Shown here: positions 10,721-21,995 of the stretch, one piece after another | Position numbering within the stretch: position 1 is the stretch's first letter | Layout: every line of letters starts with the position of its first letter | DNA from: Prorocentrum cordatum | Lineage: Eukaryota > Sar > Dinophyceae > Prorocentrales > Prorocentraceae | Direction: 5' to 3' | DNA length: 64,000 nucleotides | NCBI GenBank assembly: GCA_963575745.1 | Contig: CAUYUJ010016893.1 | Location: forward strand, 862,733 to 926,732 | Position numbers and translations under genes: made by a program | The notes under the pieces: model-generated | Database searches by the model: none | The model's input: the letters and a program-made list of their open reading frames with translations, nothing else | What the model was told of the DNA's origin: nothing

Positions 10721-12239
10721 GACAGCATCGGGCTAATGTGGGAGAGTGCCCAATGAGATGGGTGGCTGGGTGGCTGGGTAGCATCATGCATGCCACAATT
10801 GTCTGTGTAGCCCCAGCGTGCCCTGACGCCCTAGATGTCGGCACGCAGCGCGAGAAGTGCTTCGTAACCATGAAATGCATGGCGTTCTGCCGAAATCGTG
10901 CATTCTAGAACTTTGCCGATTTAGCCCCAACTCGTTAGGCCTCAGTGGTTGCATCCACGCTGTGTGTTCGCCGCACTTTCGAGTGTGCGAGGGTTTCATT
11001 TGCGCAATCCGGCTGTCAGGAGGTAGTTGGTCGAAATGTAAACATAGCAGCCGCCCCGCCACAGCCCCTCTGGTACACAGCCGCTGCAGACGCTTGAGCA
11101 GGTGATGACAAAGTAATGTCTGACCGAAGGTGCACACATTGAATGTTTCTGCGCGGGGATGCCCACTGAGAAGGGTACGCGCGGAGGAATGATGGGGGAA
11201 AGGGGAAGAGACGACGAGGTCTCTTCAGGGAGGCGGGCCTTTCCACATCGCGCAAGGAGTCTGGACACCTGCTCACGGCGCAGTTTTTTGCTTCCTGCCT
11301 CCAAGACCCCAGATAGAGAAGCTGTAGGGATGCTTCGAGTCATAGGACGCGTGATCGTGTGGCGTATGTGCGTTCATTGGGACCCCCTGGGCTTCTCCAG
11401 CTGTTGGAAGTCTTTGGATCGTCAGATACTGGGTCTCTTGATCCCACCCCTCGCCAGCCCCCATTCACCTCCCAGGGCGTGGGGGTGCCCGCCCTGATGA
11501 AGCGTAGCTGGAGGCTTGGGGAAGCCCTGGGGAGGAACAGCTGGACAAGGCTTCATCGGCGCCTACTCTCTTTTCCCTCGTGACCTCCTCCTTTCGGCTC
11601 CCCCTCTTCTCCTTCGGCGTTGTCCTGGCCTTTCCGTTCGCAACTTGTTGTCCATTGCTGTTATATAAATGGACTTGTGGACTCACGCGTGCGCCCGTGC
11701 ACGCGAGGAGGGAATGGGGAAGGGGGAGGGGGATGATAATGAGGAGGAGGTAGAGGAAGAGGAGGAGGAGGAGGAGATAGGGGCGCAGCGAAGCAAACCT
11801 AAACGCCCAAGGGCCGGGCTTACACAGACTGGTGCGGTGGGCGGGGGCCCGCTCACATATCGAGCGTGTATGACACGTTCGAATGTTGTAAACTTTCCCT
11901 GCGGGGGTCTGCAGCAGTTTCCAGCCATTCCGTGGGCATGTTTGTGTACTGGCTTTGGTACTTCATGAAATTCACGGGTTTTTTGTTCTATTTCAGCTGC
12001 GTTCGACTATGGCATCGGTGCGCTGGTCGATTGTCGTGTAGCTCCGGTCTCCACAAGACTGCCTTGCGTAACCACCTGTCAGTCGGTTGCGTAACAATCC
12101 GTTTTGTTGCTCACTTGCACTCGCGCGCGTAGTATACAGTGGCCCAATCATCAACTCACTCAACTCGTTGGATGATGTCAACCCACGGCTCTAGGGCATC
12201 GTCGTCGTCGTCAGGAACGGCGTCTGGAAGTAGGTCGGC
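10721..12239. other. Intergenic, no recognisable gene
   Basis: Mostly unique sequence. There is a small ggtggctggg duplication near 10760 and a GGA-rich tract at 11745-11785. No motif-bearing ORF is seen. Confidence 0.4.
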
Positions 12240-12348
12240 GTGGGATGGCTGAAAGCTGGTGTCGGAATGCCCGTTGCTGCGATCATGATGCTCGTCTCGT
12301 TGTGCATTGATCATGGCGTTTTCTGGTCGGGCGTCGGCGTGGCCAGGG

Positions 12349-12933
12349 TCACGTTGTCATCGTCTTCGCTGCGTTCTCTTCAGAGCGGCAGGCATCTCCT
12401 TGATCAAGGCCCACGAAGCACAACCATACAGAAAAGGACCGGGCGACGGACGCATTGAACAGCCCAAAGCGAGCATGCAGCGATAACTGCGTGTTCGTCA
12501 AGTCGTGTCGGAGCTGACTGATCCGCACCATCCAGACGCGATCCTGTTGTGGAATTCGGCGCCCCGCTGTTTGTGATGAGATAGCATGAACCCCAAGTAC
12601 TTTAAGCTCGCACCGCGGTCCAGAACGCGACGCTGTCTCCACCAACCACGACGCGCTGGACCGCGCGCCCCGCTGAACGACTGAAGTTGGTGTTATCTCC
12701 TCCGGGTGTAGCTGGGGCCCCAGGGGCGCCGCCTTCTCTCGCAGGTCTCGGGGCAGACAAAGTAGTTGTCGGAGGTCGGGCGCGAAGAACAAAACGTCGT
12801 CTGCGTATCGTATAATAACCAAAAGATCGCCGCGGACAAATCCCAACCGGACCCCGAACCCCTTGGAGAGCATAGTGCTCTTCAACGAACCAACAAATGG
12901 CTCCAACAACGAATCGAAGAAAAATAAAAAAAC

Positions 12934-12964
<31 letters not shown>

Positions 12965-13420
12965 GCCAGCCCCCTGTCTGGCACCTCGTTAAATGCTGAA
13001 AGAGTGGCTTATTTTATCCGTTCTGACGTTGGCCATCTGTTCCGCGAGAAGTTGTCGAAATAAGAAACAAATGTTAGCGGCGCTCGTTGAGCTCGCTGCG
13101 CTGCCTACAAGTTCCCGCGATAAATCGAATCGAAAAGCCTTGGATAGATCAGCGGCAGCAGACCGAGAGGTAGTTGCCACTCAGAAGGCCGCTCTGGCAC
13201 GATCGCCGTCGTCAAAAAAAAGTCCTCCGTGCTGGGGCTCGTCCTGAACCCAGCTTGGTCGGGGCTTTGATCCTCGTCGAAGGCGGTCTCGAATCTGGCA
13301 GAGGAGTCGCGCCGCCAACTTGCACGGCAAATTTGTGATAGCGATTGGTCTTTAATTGTTTGGTAACTCTGGATCCCCCGACTTGTAGATGACTCGGATC
13401 GTCGCATGCCTCCACTGGCT
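12349..13420 (-). pseudogene. LINE reverse transcriptase, frameshifted
   Basis: Reading on the minus strand, the AGFRTSPSTEDFF block and the EWQLPLG block (about 13180-13280) occur in one frame. The palm-motif A peptide AAADLSKAF (13130-13160) is in a second frame, followed by FDSI back in the first, so small indels flank motif A. RGARQG of the QGDPLS motif follows at about 12970. The frame then runs into a long A/T tract and resumes with DSLLEPFVGSLKSTMLSKGF and the YADD catalytic box (12797-12808). The C-terminal part ends near LHARFGLFNASVARS, which matches the usual LINE order. It cannot encode an intact enzyme. Confidence 0.75.
12920..12960. repeat. A/T tract interrupting the LINE RT
   Basis: A 41-bp tract of A broken only by one T and one C on the plus strand. 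It sits exactly where the RT should read QGDPLSPLLF, so poly-Phe is encoded there on the minus strand. It replaces or splits a core RT motif, which fits insertion of a bare poly(A) tail or expansion of a T-rich codon run. Confidence 0.85.
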
Positions 13421-16115
13421 TGGCGGCTCCAGCTCGGGCCGAAGGATGTCGCTGTAGAGCTTCGGGAGATGCCGCTCCGCGCGCTCGCCTTCAGACATGA
13501 GCATCTCGGCGGCGACGCCTGCGGCATCGGGGCACCTGCCGCCCCGGAGCCGGCGGATTGCATGCTGGAGCTCTTACGAGCTGAAGGGCGGATGGCGTCG
13601 GGCAGCGATGACTTCTGTTTCCGAATGGTTTTCAAAAGTACTTATGTGTCAAACTCAACGTCGGCATTGCCGCGGCCCCTGTAGAGCTGCTCGCCGAAGG
13701 ACACAAAAATGACAACAATTCCTTGCCGGTCGGTTTCCTCCACGCTATCTTCCGTCGTCGGGCGTGGCATGTACTTTTTTACCTCGGCTGTTTTTGAATG
13801 TGGCCATCTGCTCGATGTCGCCGCAGCTTAAAATGGCATCTTCAATATCGGCCTGCTGGCTCTTTCTCTTGACGCAGCGAGCCTCCTTGAAAATCATCAT
13901 GCTAAATGCAGCACTCATATTTCTATATGCGCGGTCGGTCTTCCTGCGTTTCTCAAATAGTTCATGACATCTGCAAGTTTGTTCCTGCTGGTCGCCGTCG
14001 CGGCGCTGATCTCGACGCCGTCGGGCATGCTGGAGCCACCCGGCAGCTTCGGACACGGCAGCCTCGACGTCGAGACATCTCTCGCCAACGTCCGCCCCGG
14101 GGGTCTCACTGGCCAACTGTTCGACCACATGGTCTTGATAGTCTGCGTCGGACGGACGTGGAGTCGTGCGGACGCGCGCACGTTGTCGATCATTCCTGTC
14201 GAGAGTCGTTCGTTGCGCTGTGCTCCTGGACAGAAAAGGGCACTTTGAAGTCGGGGCACTTGCAGGAGGAAGAGTCCAACATCTTGGAGCGCACGTCCCC
14301 GCCCACACAGATATTATAGATCTGGGGCGCCGTCGGGCCCGGCCCTGGGCTCGCGCGTGCACGTCGCGAGAGCGGATGTAAAACAACCGTTTGCCAAAGT
14401 AAGTTGTTCGTTGGAAGGCCAGCCAAGCAGCCATGTGCCACGAGTTCATCGTGTCAACTGTGCCCGCGCTCTTGTCGTCGCCGTTGCAATCGATTCATCC
14501 CCCAACCTGCGCATTGACGTATCCAGTGAGAATCGCCGTACGTCAGAGTTTGCTAGCCTCTCCGAGTAGAGCGGCGAGGGAGTCGCGCATGCGCTGCGCG
14601 TGCCCATCGCAAACTGCGGGGGAAACGCGCCGATATGATTCGCAAGTGTTGATGTGAGATGTCGATGTCGGCGCGAGCGATCCCCTCGCTGATCCGTTTG
14701 AATATACGCGCTGAGCGCGTTGTTGATTGGCGAGGAGCCCCACTCCAAGGGCAGAGGCTGAATGACTAGATGCTGCAAATAGGTGCTTTTCAGGATCGGT
14801 CAACCACATCTCTCGCGGCGTCGATGATGGCAAAAATATCCAATTCGACGTGCCGAATGTCATGTAGTAGTGAACTGATGGCCGTGTCCGTCGTCAAGCT
14901 TCGCGCAGTTTGATGGATAATGGTGAAACAGCCATGCTAACCATGCGCGGTCGGATTTTTGACAATTGTAGGTGGGAGTGTGACGCGGGAAGAAGTACCT
15001 GAAGAAGATACCGGCGCACACGAAGGTGGTAAAACTTGGTCGGAAGACGTCCTCGTGTTAGTCGCAACATATGCAAAAATATTTGGCACTGAGCGTCGAC
15101 AGAATGTTGCCGCATCCTGGTACGGTTGAAGGGTATATCGCCAGGAACGCTTTGATAAGCTCCCCTGCCACCATCATTGCCACATGGAGAATTCGAGTGG
15201 GGGCGGGGAGAGGTCAGAGCAAGAGCCGTCGGAGGCGGTGGCGCATGGTGTGAGATCGGATGTCACTCATGCGTTGAATCGTCTTTGTCTTGGTCTACTG
15301 CTAGGTGGCCCAAGTGGGCCTGCTCCTTTGTTTTGCACGTTGGTTTTAATTCGGTTGTGATCGCGTCTTCGTCGATGTCCTTATTGTGTACGCCGGCGTT
15401 GTTCCAGCGTAACGTGGTACGTTTGTCTCCAGGCTCAGGCAGAACTTGACTTATTGGGGTGAAGCCAATATAGATGTCGCCATTGAGCTTGCCTGAGTAC
15501 CACAGCTTGTCAAGGTAGCACTGCTATACCAAGGACATAAGCTGTTGGGTCTGGATGTCAATGTGGATCCGATTTAGGGACTTGTCCACTGAGACGTGAA
15601 GTGGCTCGCCCGCACCTCAAGGAGCCTGTACGTGAAATCGTCGCCAATCCCTTCAATTCGTTAACAGGCGAATGCCTTCGCCAACCGTCTCGATGCCAAA
15701 GCCCTGTCTCCTTTGAAATTCAAGGTGTGCCTCTTGCCGGGCGAATCGCCACGCAACTTGAACGTATCATTTTGGATGTCGGCTTCGTGCAGCCACGCAT
15801 CCACGGCAACCTGTACAGCAGCAGCCGTGACAGGCTCGGTGCAACTCAGGCAGAAGATAGTCGGGCCGGTGTCTTCTCCACGTCGATATGGGTCTTGGCT
15901 TTTGAGATGGCCATCTCCTCCGTGAGTTTGGCGATCGTGTCGAGCATCTCCTTGTTTTGCGTTTCTATGCGGGCGAAACGCTCGTTCATATCGGACTGGT
16001 TCTGCCCGATGGGGATCGTTTATCAACCTCTTCGGTGAACTTGTTGATGGACTGGATGACGATGGTGTTGACCCCAGAGGCGGTCTTTTCTGCATTCTCC
16101 TTCGCATTGCTCTGG
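13421..16115 (-). pseudogene. 5' half of the decayed LINE (endonuclease and ORF1 remnants)
   Basis: The minus-strand frames at 13745-14449, 14446-14863 and 15661-16107 are short, broken and in mixed registers. The piece at about 15670-15790 (DAWLHEADIQNDTFKLRGDSPG, then NFKGDRALASRRLAKAF) looks like the C-terminal part of a LINE ORF1-type protein. The middle pieces lack recognisable endonuclease catalytic motifs, so their identity rests on position only. Confidence 0.35.
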
Positions 16116-16159
16116 ATGGCTTCGGTAAGCCTGCACGAAGGGAGTCAAGAGATTCCTTG

Positions 16160-16665
16160 AGCTCGGACGTGCTGAAAAAATCGGTGTCCCCCTCGTCGCC
16201 AAGCCGCTATCGTCTTGCCATGAGCGCTTTGCCATCGCGCCCGAGCAAAGAGTGGCGAGACGGAACAGAGAGGTTAACAAAGTGTCCCCCCCTCTCGGGC
16301 GGGATCTTGGGCCGGATCCGCCTGAGCCAACCAGGAGCGGGGGGGGGAGGAGGAGAAGGCGCGGGGGGGGAAAGGAGGAGGGGGGGGGGGGGGCGGGGAG
16401 AGGAGGAGGAAGGAGGGAGGGATGGACGCGGGAGGAGGGAGGAGGAACGTCGACGTCGATCGTCAGTCGCCAGCCTGCGAAGGTCGGTCAGCGGTCGGCG
16501 GTCGGCGGCTGGACCGCGCCGCAGGCCTCCGACGGACAGCGCCGACTCGGAGTCCTCCGAGCAAACGCGGTCGCCGCGCGGGGCGCCATCGCTGGAGGGG
16601 CGCCGCTCGCCTGTGACGAGCTGGGGGCCCGAGCCCAGCTCCCTTCTCCTGCACCTCCTGTTTCC
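16160..16665. other. GC-rich non-coding stretch
   Basis: Purine-rich GGAGG tracts at 16335-16440 pass into an unremarkable GC-rich segment. The long plus-strand frame that begins here continues into the CAT array and is judged non-genic. Confidence 0.4.
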
Positions 16666-16816
16666 TCCTCCTCCTCCTCCTCCAACTTCTTCTCCTCCGC
16701 CTCCTCCTCCTCCTCCGCCGCCTCCTCCTCCTCCTGCTCCTGCTCCTCCTCCTCCTCCTCCTCCTCCTCCTCATCATCATCATCATCATCATCATCAGCA
16801 TCATCATCGTAATCAA

Positions 16817-16878
<62 letters not shown>

Positions 16879-16924
16879 CCATCATCATGTTAATCAGCAT
16901 CATCATCGTCATCAACAGCATCAG

Positions 16925-16961
<37 letters not shown>

Positions 16962-17516
16962 GGCATCGTCATCGGCACCATAATCGTCATCAACATCATC
17001 AGCAGCAGCATCATCATCATCATCATCATCCGCATCATCATCAAAATCATCAGCAACCTCATCATCAGCATCATGATCATCATCCGCAACATCAGCATCA
17101 ACATCAGCATCAGCATCAGCAGCATCATCATCGTCAGCATCGTCATCATCACCATCAACATCATAATCATCATCATCATCAGCAGCAGCAGCATCATCAT
17201 TATCATCATTATCATCATCCGCATCATCAGCATCAACAACATCATCATCATCATCATCAAAATCGGCATCAGCATCATCAAAGGCATGATCATCAACAGC
17301 ATCATCCTCGTCAGCATCAGAATCGTCAATCTCGTCATTGTCCTCATCATCCTGATCATCATCATTCTCATCATCCCCCGCATCCTCAGCATTATCTTCA
17401 TCATCACCCTCATCCTCATCCTCATCCTCATCCTCACCCGCATGCTCATCCTCACCCTCATCCTCATCCTCACCCTCATCACCATCACCATCACCATCAT
17501 CATCACTACCACCATT

Positions 17517-17612
<96 letters not shown>

Positions 17613-17622
17613 GTCATCACTC
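16665..17622. repeat. Compound (CTC)n-(CAT)n satellite, almost 1 kb
   Basis: CTC triplets (16665-16770) pass into about 850 bp of CAT/ATC triplets with CAG, CGT, CCT and AAT variants. The last 110 bp are almost pure CAT. All three plus frames and the minus frames remain open over much of it (poly-His, poly-Ile, poly-Asp, poly-Met), so the open frames are a property of the triplet repeat. The purity gradient suggests recent expansion at the 3' end. Confidence 0.95.
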
Positions 17623-17848
17623 CGTCCTCGCCGCTGCGGAGGCCTCCTCATGAGAGCAGCGGGCCATCAGACAAAGGGGTCCCGAAGGGTTCTTTGCCGA
17701 TCCGGGGCCCGCCAGGCCCCCCACGGGCTCTGGGGCCGTCAGCAGAACGGCTCTGGAGCCGCTCCTGCAGGCCGCGGCGAGACCGGAGGAACCACTACCG
17801 AAGCCGATATCCGACCAGAGTGCCGGCCGGACCGCCCACTGGCAGCGG

Positions 17849-17935
17849 GGGAGGAGGAGGAGGAGGAGGAGGAGGAGGAGGAGGAGGAGGAGGAGGAGGA
17901 GGAGGAAGAGGAAGAAGAAGAAGAAGAGGAGCAGG
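17849..17935. repeat. (GGA)n microsatellite
   Basis: A GGA run passing into GAAGAAGAAG. The 225 bp between it and the CAT array show no gene. Confidence 0.95.
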
Positions 17936-18049
17936 AGGACAAGAGGACAGGATGAGGAGCTCACTCGACCAGAGGGGAGTGCAAAAAGTTACGGGCGGGA
18001 GCTGTTGATTAAGCGTGCCGCGTCAGCGGCCCCAGCGGCACGCTATGCA

Positions 18050-18195
18050 GTGCAGGCTGACAGCGTGTCGCTCCGCTTTTGCGGGATTGGAGGCTGGGAA
18101 AAGCTCGGGGCATCGATAGCGGGCGGATGGGACTCGGTTAGCGCGTCGCGCCGAGACGCGGCGGGCCAGAGCCGGCGGCGGGACACGCTGACCAC
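18050..18195. repeat. Dispersed repeat shared with 54835-54985
   Basis: The order gtcgctccgc, gcgggattggaggctgg, aaaagctcgg, gcgtcgcgccgagacgc, gccagagccggcg, gggacacgctga is matched at 54850-54980 by cgcttcgctccg, gcgggaggctggaaaagctc, gcgccgacgc, gccagagctggcg, cgacacgctaa. No coding function is evident. Confidence 0.55.
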
Positions 18196-18259
18196 GAGTT
18201 CCTGGATGAGGCGGCGGCGGCGCAGGAGGGAGGCCGACCCAGAGGGCCCCTCCTACGCT

Positions 18260-18414
18260 GAAGGCATCTATACACCACCACCGTGCCATGCCAGGGCCAT
18301 CCTGGCCCTGGCATAGTGTATACGCCCTCCTGGCCGAAGCCAGGAGGGTCTATACACCATCCTGGGGCCCAGGATGGCCCGGGCATGACACGGTGGTGGT
18401 GTATAGATGCCTTC
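18260..18414. repeat. Cloverleaf-like fold-back element, copy 1
   Basis: The outer arms are inverted: gaaggcatctatacaccacc at 18260 and ggtggtgtatagatgccttc ending at 18414. Inside are three further hairpins. The first is ATGCCAGGGCC/GGCCCTGGCAT (loop ATCCT). The second is CCCTCCTGGC/GCCAGGAGGG (loop CGAA), extended by gtgtata/tatacac. The third is ATCCTGG/CCAGGAT. One strand could therefore fold into a closed stem with three arms. A truncated second copy lies at 46732-46811. Confidence 0.8.
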
Positions 18415-18639
18415 GGCGGACCTCCTTCTGAAGTCAAGGCTGTGGGATGAGGTCCGACATGTGTTCAGAAGCGGCTCAGTGCTTCTTGGGCTCTTCCACG
18501 GGTTTTCTTCTGGCGTTCCTCGTTCGTCGCGGCGCAGCCGAAGCCAACGGGGGGCTTCTCTCCTTATCCAGGAGCCCTTGACGCAGAGCTTTGAAGTGCA
18601 CCCCGCGAGGAGGATGAGGATTGAGGTTCGAGGGTCCAG

Positions 18640-18960
18640 TTTTTTGGATCGAGGGCCCGGGCAGGGCGAGAGAATGAGGTTGAGGAGGGAGGTGGGCGGA
18701 GAAGAGGAGAGGGTGGGAGGTGGCAAGAGGAGGAGGAGAGGAGGCGGCGGAAGAACGCGGGAAGGAGGAGACCGAGGAGGAGGAACAACAAGATAAGGGG
18801 GTAGAACCTCCCCCTCCTCCCCCTCCTCCTTCCTCATTCCTTCTTCCTCCTCCTCCCCGTCCTCCTTCTCAAAATCCTCCTCCAATTCCTCCTCCTCCTC
18901 CTTCTCCTCTGTTCTCCTCCTTCTCAGTCCCTCCCCTTATGAATAACTCCTTCCTGTCGC
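18640..18960. repeat. Purine-rich then pyrimidine-rich low-complexity DNA
   Basis: GAGGAGG-rich sequence to about 18795 is followed by CCTCCTCC-rich sequence to about 18935. The two halves are roughly inverse complements. No gene is supported. Confidence 0.7.
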
Positions 18961-18984
18961 ACCCTCAGACGTGTCAGCAGGGCG

Positions 18985-19545
18985 GGCCTGGCGTTTCGCC
19001 TCATACTTCCTCACCAGCCCGGAGCATGAACGCTGCAACATCTTCACGAATGGAGGGCACGCTGTTTTCAACATGATTACTCTCACCCCAGCGACGCGCA
19101 TGCTCTTTCGAAAAGTCTGCAGCATTGTCGCGGGTATTGGTCGGGCCGTTTTTGTAAGGTGCTTCCCGCCTTAGCGCCGCACGTTCGTCATACCAGTTCG
19201 CAAGAGTGCCACGGATCGAGCGCGGGTCGGTTTCAAAATGTGGCTTGCGCCTAGCGCCGCGCATTCTCGTCCCCAAAAAACCCGACAGTTTGACGGATGG
19301 AGGGCGGGTTGTTGTCAAACGATGGCTCTCGTCCAGCGCCGCGCACGTTCGTCTTCCAAGCGTGCAACTGCTTCACGGATGGAGGGCGGGTCGTTTTCAA
19401 CATGTGGCTCTCGCCTTAGCGCAGCGCACATTCGTCTTGAACGGTTGCAAGAGTTTCGCGTGGAGGGCGGTTCCTTTTCAACGTGTGGATATCGCCTCGA
19501 TGTCGTGCGCAATCGTGTTAAAAACTGTCAGTTTCAGATATTCGT
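18985..19545 (+). repeat. Minisatellite of about 80-100 bp, five to six diverged units
   Basis: Units carry ACGGATGGAGGGCGGGTNGTTTTCAA, CTCTCGCC, TAGCGC, GCGCAC, TTCGTC and then a TGCAA segment, for example at 19033, 19290, 19376 and 19459. It is the plus-orientation relative of the array at 8540-8965. Peptide-like frames here repeat with the unit and are not independent genes. Confidence 0.75.
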
Positions 19546-20180
19546 ATAGCTGGCGTCTCAGAAATGGCGTTCCGATAAGATTCAGGATTGCCAGGGCGCA
19601 ACCGTCACGTTGATTCGCTGTGTTGAAATAGGAGTAGCATTCTGGCGCGGTTCAAGATCGTCAGGGCGCAAAAGCAACCCTGACTCGCAGCGGTGAGATC
19701 ACCGAAATGGTGTTTCGGAACGATAGAGGACTCTCAAACAATGGACTTTCAATGGGGCACTTCGCTAAGTGAAAAACAAGTTGTTGCAGCGGCCTGGATA
19801 AATATAAATCTATAGAGAGAGGGAGAGAGAGAGAGAGAGAGAAAAAAAAAAAAAACTTGGAGGGATGGCGTATAGCAGCATCGTTGATGCGCAGTGGGTT
19901 TACGTACACTGGTCCTCATCTTCATCCGAATCCTCATCCTCATCCGCCTTCCCCCGCTATATCAAGTCCTGATCCTCACTCCTGCCCGTCTGCCTTCCAT
20001 CTCTCCTCGTCTTCACCCTCCCTCCTGCCACGCTCTTTCACTCCTCATCCTCAATACGTCCTCTCTACTCACTCCTCATACCTCCACCCTCAGCCATCAT
20101 CCTCCTCATCTTCCTCCTTCTCCACCTCATCTCACTCATCCCATCCATCCTCCTCCTTCTCCCTCCAACCCTCGAGGATC
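19546..20180. repeat. (GA)n and A tract, then TCCTCA-rich sequence
   Basis: 19546-19800 is unique-looking and without a gene. A GA run at 19815-19841 is followed by an A tract to 19855. From about 19915 the sequence is rich in tcatcc/cctcat, without a clean unit. No gene is seen. Confidence 0.7.
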
Positions 20181-20920
20181 GAGGTAACGTTCATGGGCAT
20201 TTCTTGACCTTCGGAGGCCTCCAGGAGAGTTTTCCAGCGTGCGAGCAAGGGGACGGGAACAATCTGATATTGATATCCTCGCGCTCGCCCGCAGCGATCG
20301 CCGCGGGCGCCAGACGGGAACAACATACAATTGCAACTTATTGTGGGGTGCCAGAACTCATGCAGTGAACCCTGGCCTGTAAGAGAAGGCGACCGTGCCG
20401 CATGCGAATCTTTCCCGCGACCCAAGCGGCCAACAAAACCGCATGCACACAACACGACGAGCGGAGACGAGGGGGAGGGGAGGACCTGGAGGAGAAGGAG
20501 AAGGACGAGGAGGAGGAGGACAGGAGGACAGGAGGAACATCTACACACGCGAAAAGCCCCAATGCACTCGCCCACGGCGCGAGACGCCCACTGTGGATTG
20601 CACGGCCACAACCCAAACATCCAACTTAGCACGACGACCTCGGAGTCCTGGCCGTGGCAACCACTGGGGCGCTCGGAACTGCAGTCGCAGCGAGTAACGA
20701 TTGGCTTGGTGGAAACGAAAGACATGCAACAACATGCACGAAAAGGGGGGGGGGATAAAAGCCAAAGGGAAAGGAAACGAGGGGAAGGGAAACTACATAC
20801 CAGCACCAAAAGAGCGACTAAGCTATGCTCGCCACGATTCGGAAACCGCTGCTGCCTCGGAAGCCTCCCCGGGACTCCAGAGACCCCCGGAGACCTGAGG
20901 AGGCCACTATCCGGGGTGGA
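20181..20920. other. Unassigned sequence
   Basis: Mostly unique DNA with a GGA-rich patch at 20470-20535. Open frames here (for example 20331-20996 plus and the long minus frame crossing it) lack recognisable motifs and run into low-complexity DNA on both sides. Confidence 0.35.
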
Positions 20921-20924
20921 GGTC

Positions 20925-21420
20925 AGAGGAGGGAGAGAGAGGAGGAAGAGGAAGAGAAGGAAGAGAGGGGGGAGGAGAGGAGGAGGAAGAAGATAAAGAG
21001 GAGACAGGAGGGGGAAAAGGAGGAACAGGAGGAGGAAGATGAGGAGGAAGAGAAGAGAGAGGAGGGAGAGGAGGAGGAAGAGGAAGAGGAGAAAGGAGAG
21101 GGAGAGAGGAGGAAGAGGAAGAGGAGGAGGCGGCAGGCGGAGGAGAATGAGGCGGAGGTTGACGAGAAAGAGTGAGGATAGGGGACGAGGACGAGAAGGA
21201 TCATGGTGAGGATGAGCAAGGTAAGGTGGGAGACAAGCATCCTTAGGAGGAAGATGAGGATGAGGATGAGGAAGATGAGGTGGTAGAGGAAGATGAGGAT
21301 GAGGAAAACGAGGATGAGGATGATGAGGATGAGGAAAACGAGGATGAGGAATATGAGGTTTGGGAGGAAGATGAGGTGAGGATGAGGAAGATGAGGATGA
21401 GGAAAATGAGGTGGGGGAGA
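20925..21420. repeat. GGA/GAA then GATGAG low-complexity tract
   Basis: Nearly pure purine on the plus strand. The first part is GGAGGAAGAG, then gatgaggatgagga repeats from about 21250. The minus-strand frames over this tract (poly-Ser/Leu/Pro) are composition artefacts. Confidence 0.85.
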
Positions 21421-21529
21421 AGCATCCATTCTTCTCCCCCTGGTTACTTCGCTTTGCCACAGCCCTCGAACCCTGAAGATCGATGAGGGAGGCTTCTGGA
21501 TGGCCCTGAGTGGTGCTTGAAAGGCCTTA

Positions 21530-21995
21530 GCTCTCTCTCTCTCTCTCTCTGTCTCTCCCTCTCTCTCTATCTATCTCTCTGAGGCTGCGGGGGGCTCCGC
21601 GCACCTCCTTCTTCGAAGGAGGAGGTCCGCCTCCTGAATGATGCTGTGGGCAGAGGATATCGCAGGGGAAGGCTGGGAGGGGTCGCGAGGGACGGCGGGA
21701 GGATTGGGGGAGGACGATTATGATGCTGCTGGTGATGATGACGATGCTGATGACGATGGTGTCGATGACGATGATGATGACAATGTGGTGATGACGGCGA
21801 TGATGATGATGATGATGATGATGTCGCTGATGATAGTGAAGCTGACGGTGATAATGATGCTGACAATGATGACGATGATGATGATGCTGATGATGCTGAT
21901 GAGGAGGATGATGGTACTGATGAGGATGCTGCTGCTGATGACGGTGATGATGATGCTGATGATGATGATGCTGCTGATGCTGATGAGGAAGAGGC
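21530..21995. repeat. (CT)n and (GAT)n microsatellites
   Basis: CT dinucleotides at 21530-21583, then a short unique segment, then GAT/GCT triplets from 21719 to 21995. Confidence 0.9.

Larger units (their letters stand above)
12240..16115 (-). mobile_element. Decayed LINE (non-LTR) retrotransposon
   Basis: Minus-strand fragments in the expected LINE order lie across this span. At the promoter-distal end is a reverse transcriptase with a YADD box. Upstream of it, in different frames, come the AGFR..STED and DLSKAF blocks, then diverged segments that could be the endonuclease half. Near 15660-15790 there is an ORF1-like piece reading DTFKLRGDSPGKRHTLNFKGD. Numerous frameshifts and stops show that it is dead. 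The outer limits are estimates, because no target duplication or terminal poly(A) is clear. Confidence 0.6.

Noticed and set aside
16157-17653. 498-residue plus-strand ORF with poly-His, and a 385-residue minus-strand poly-Met ORF
   Set aside because: Both are translations of the CTC/CAT triplet satellite, and every other frame is equally open. There is no independent coding signal.
20132-21460. 442-residue minus-strand ORF with Leu/Ser/Pro-rich sequence
   Set aside because: More than a third of it is the complement of the GGA/GATGAG low-complexity tract. The remainder has no motif.
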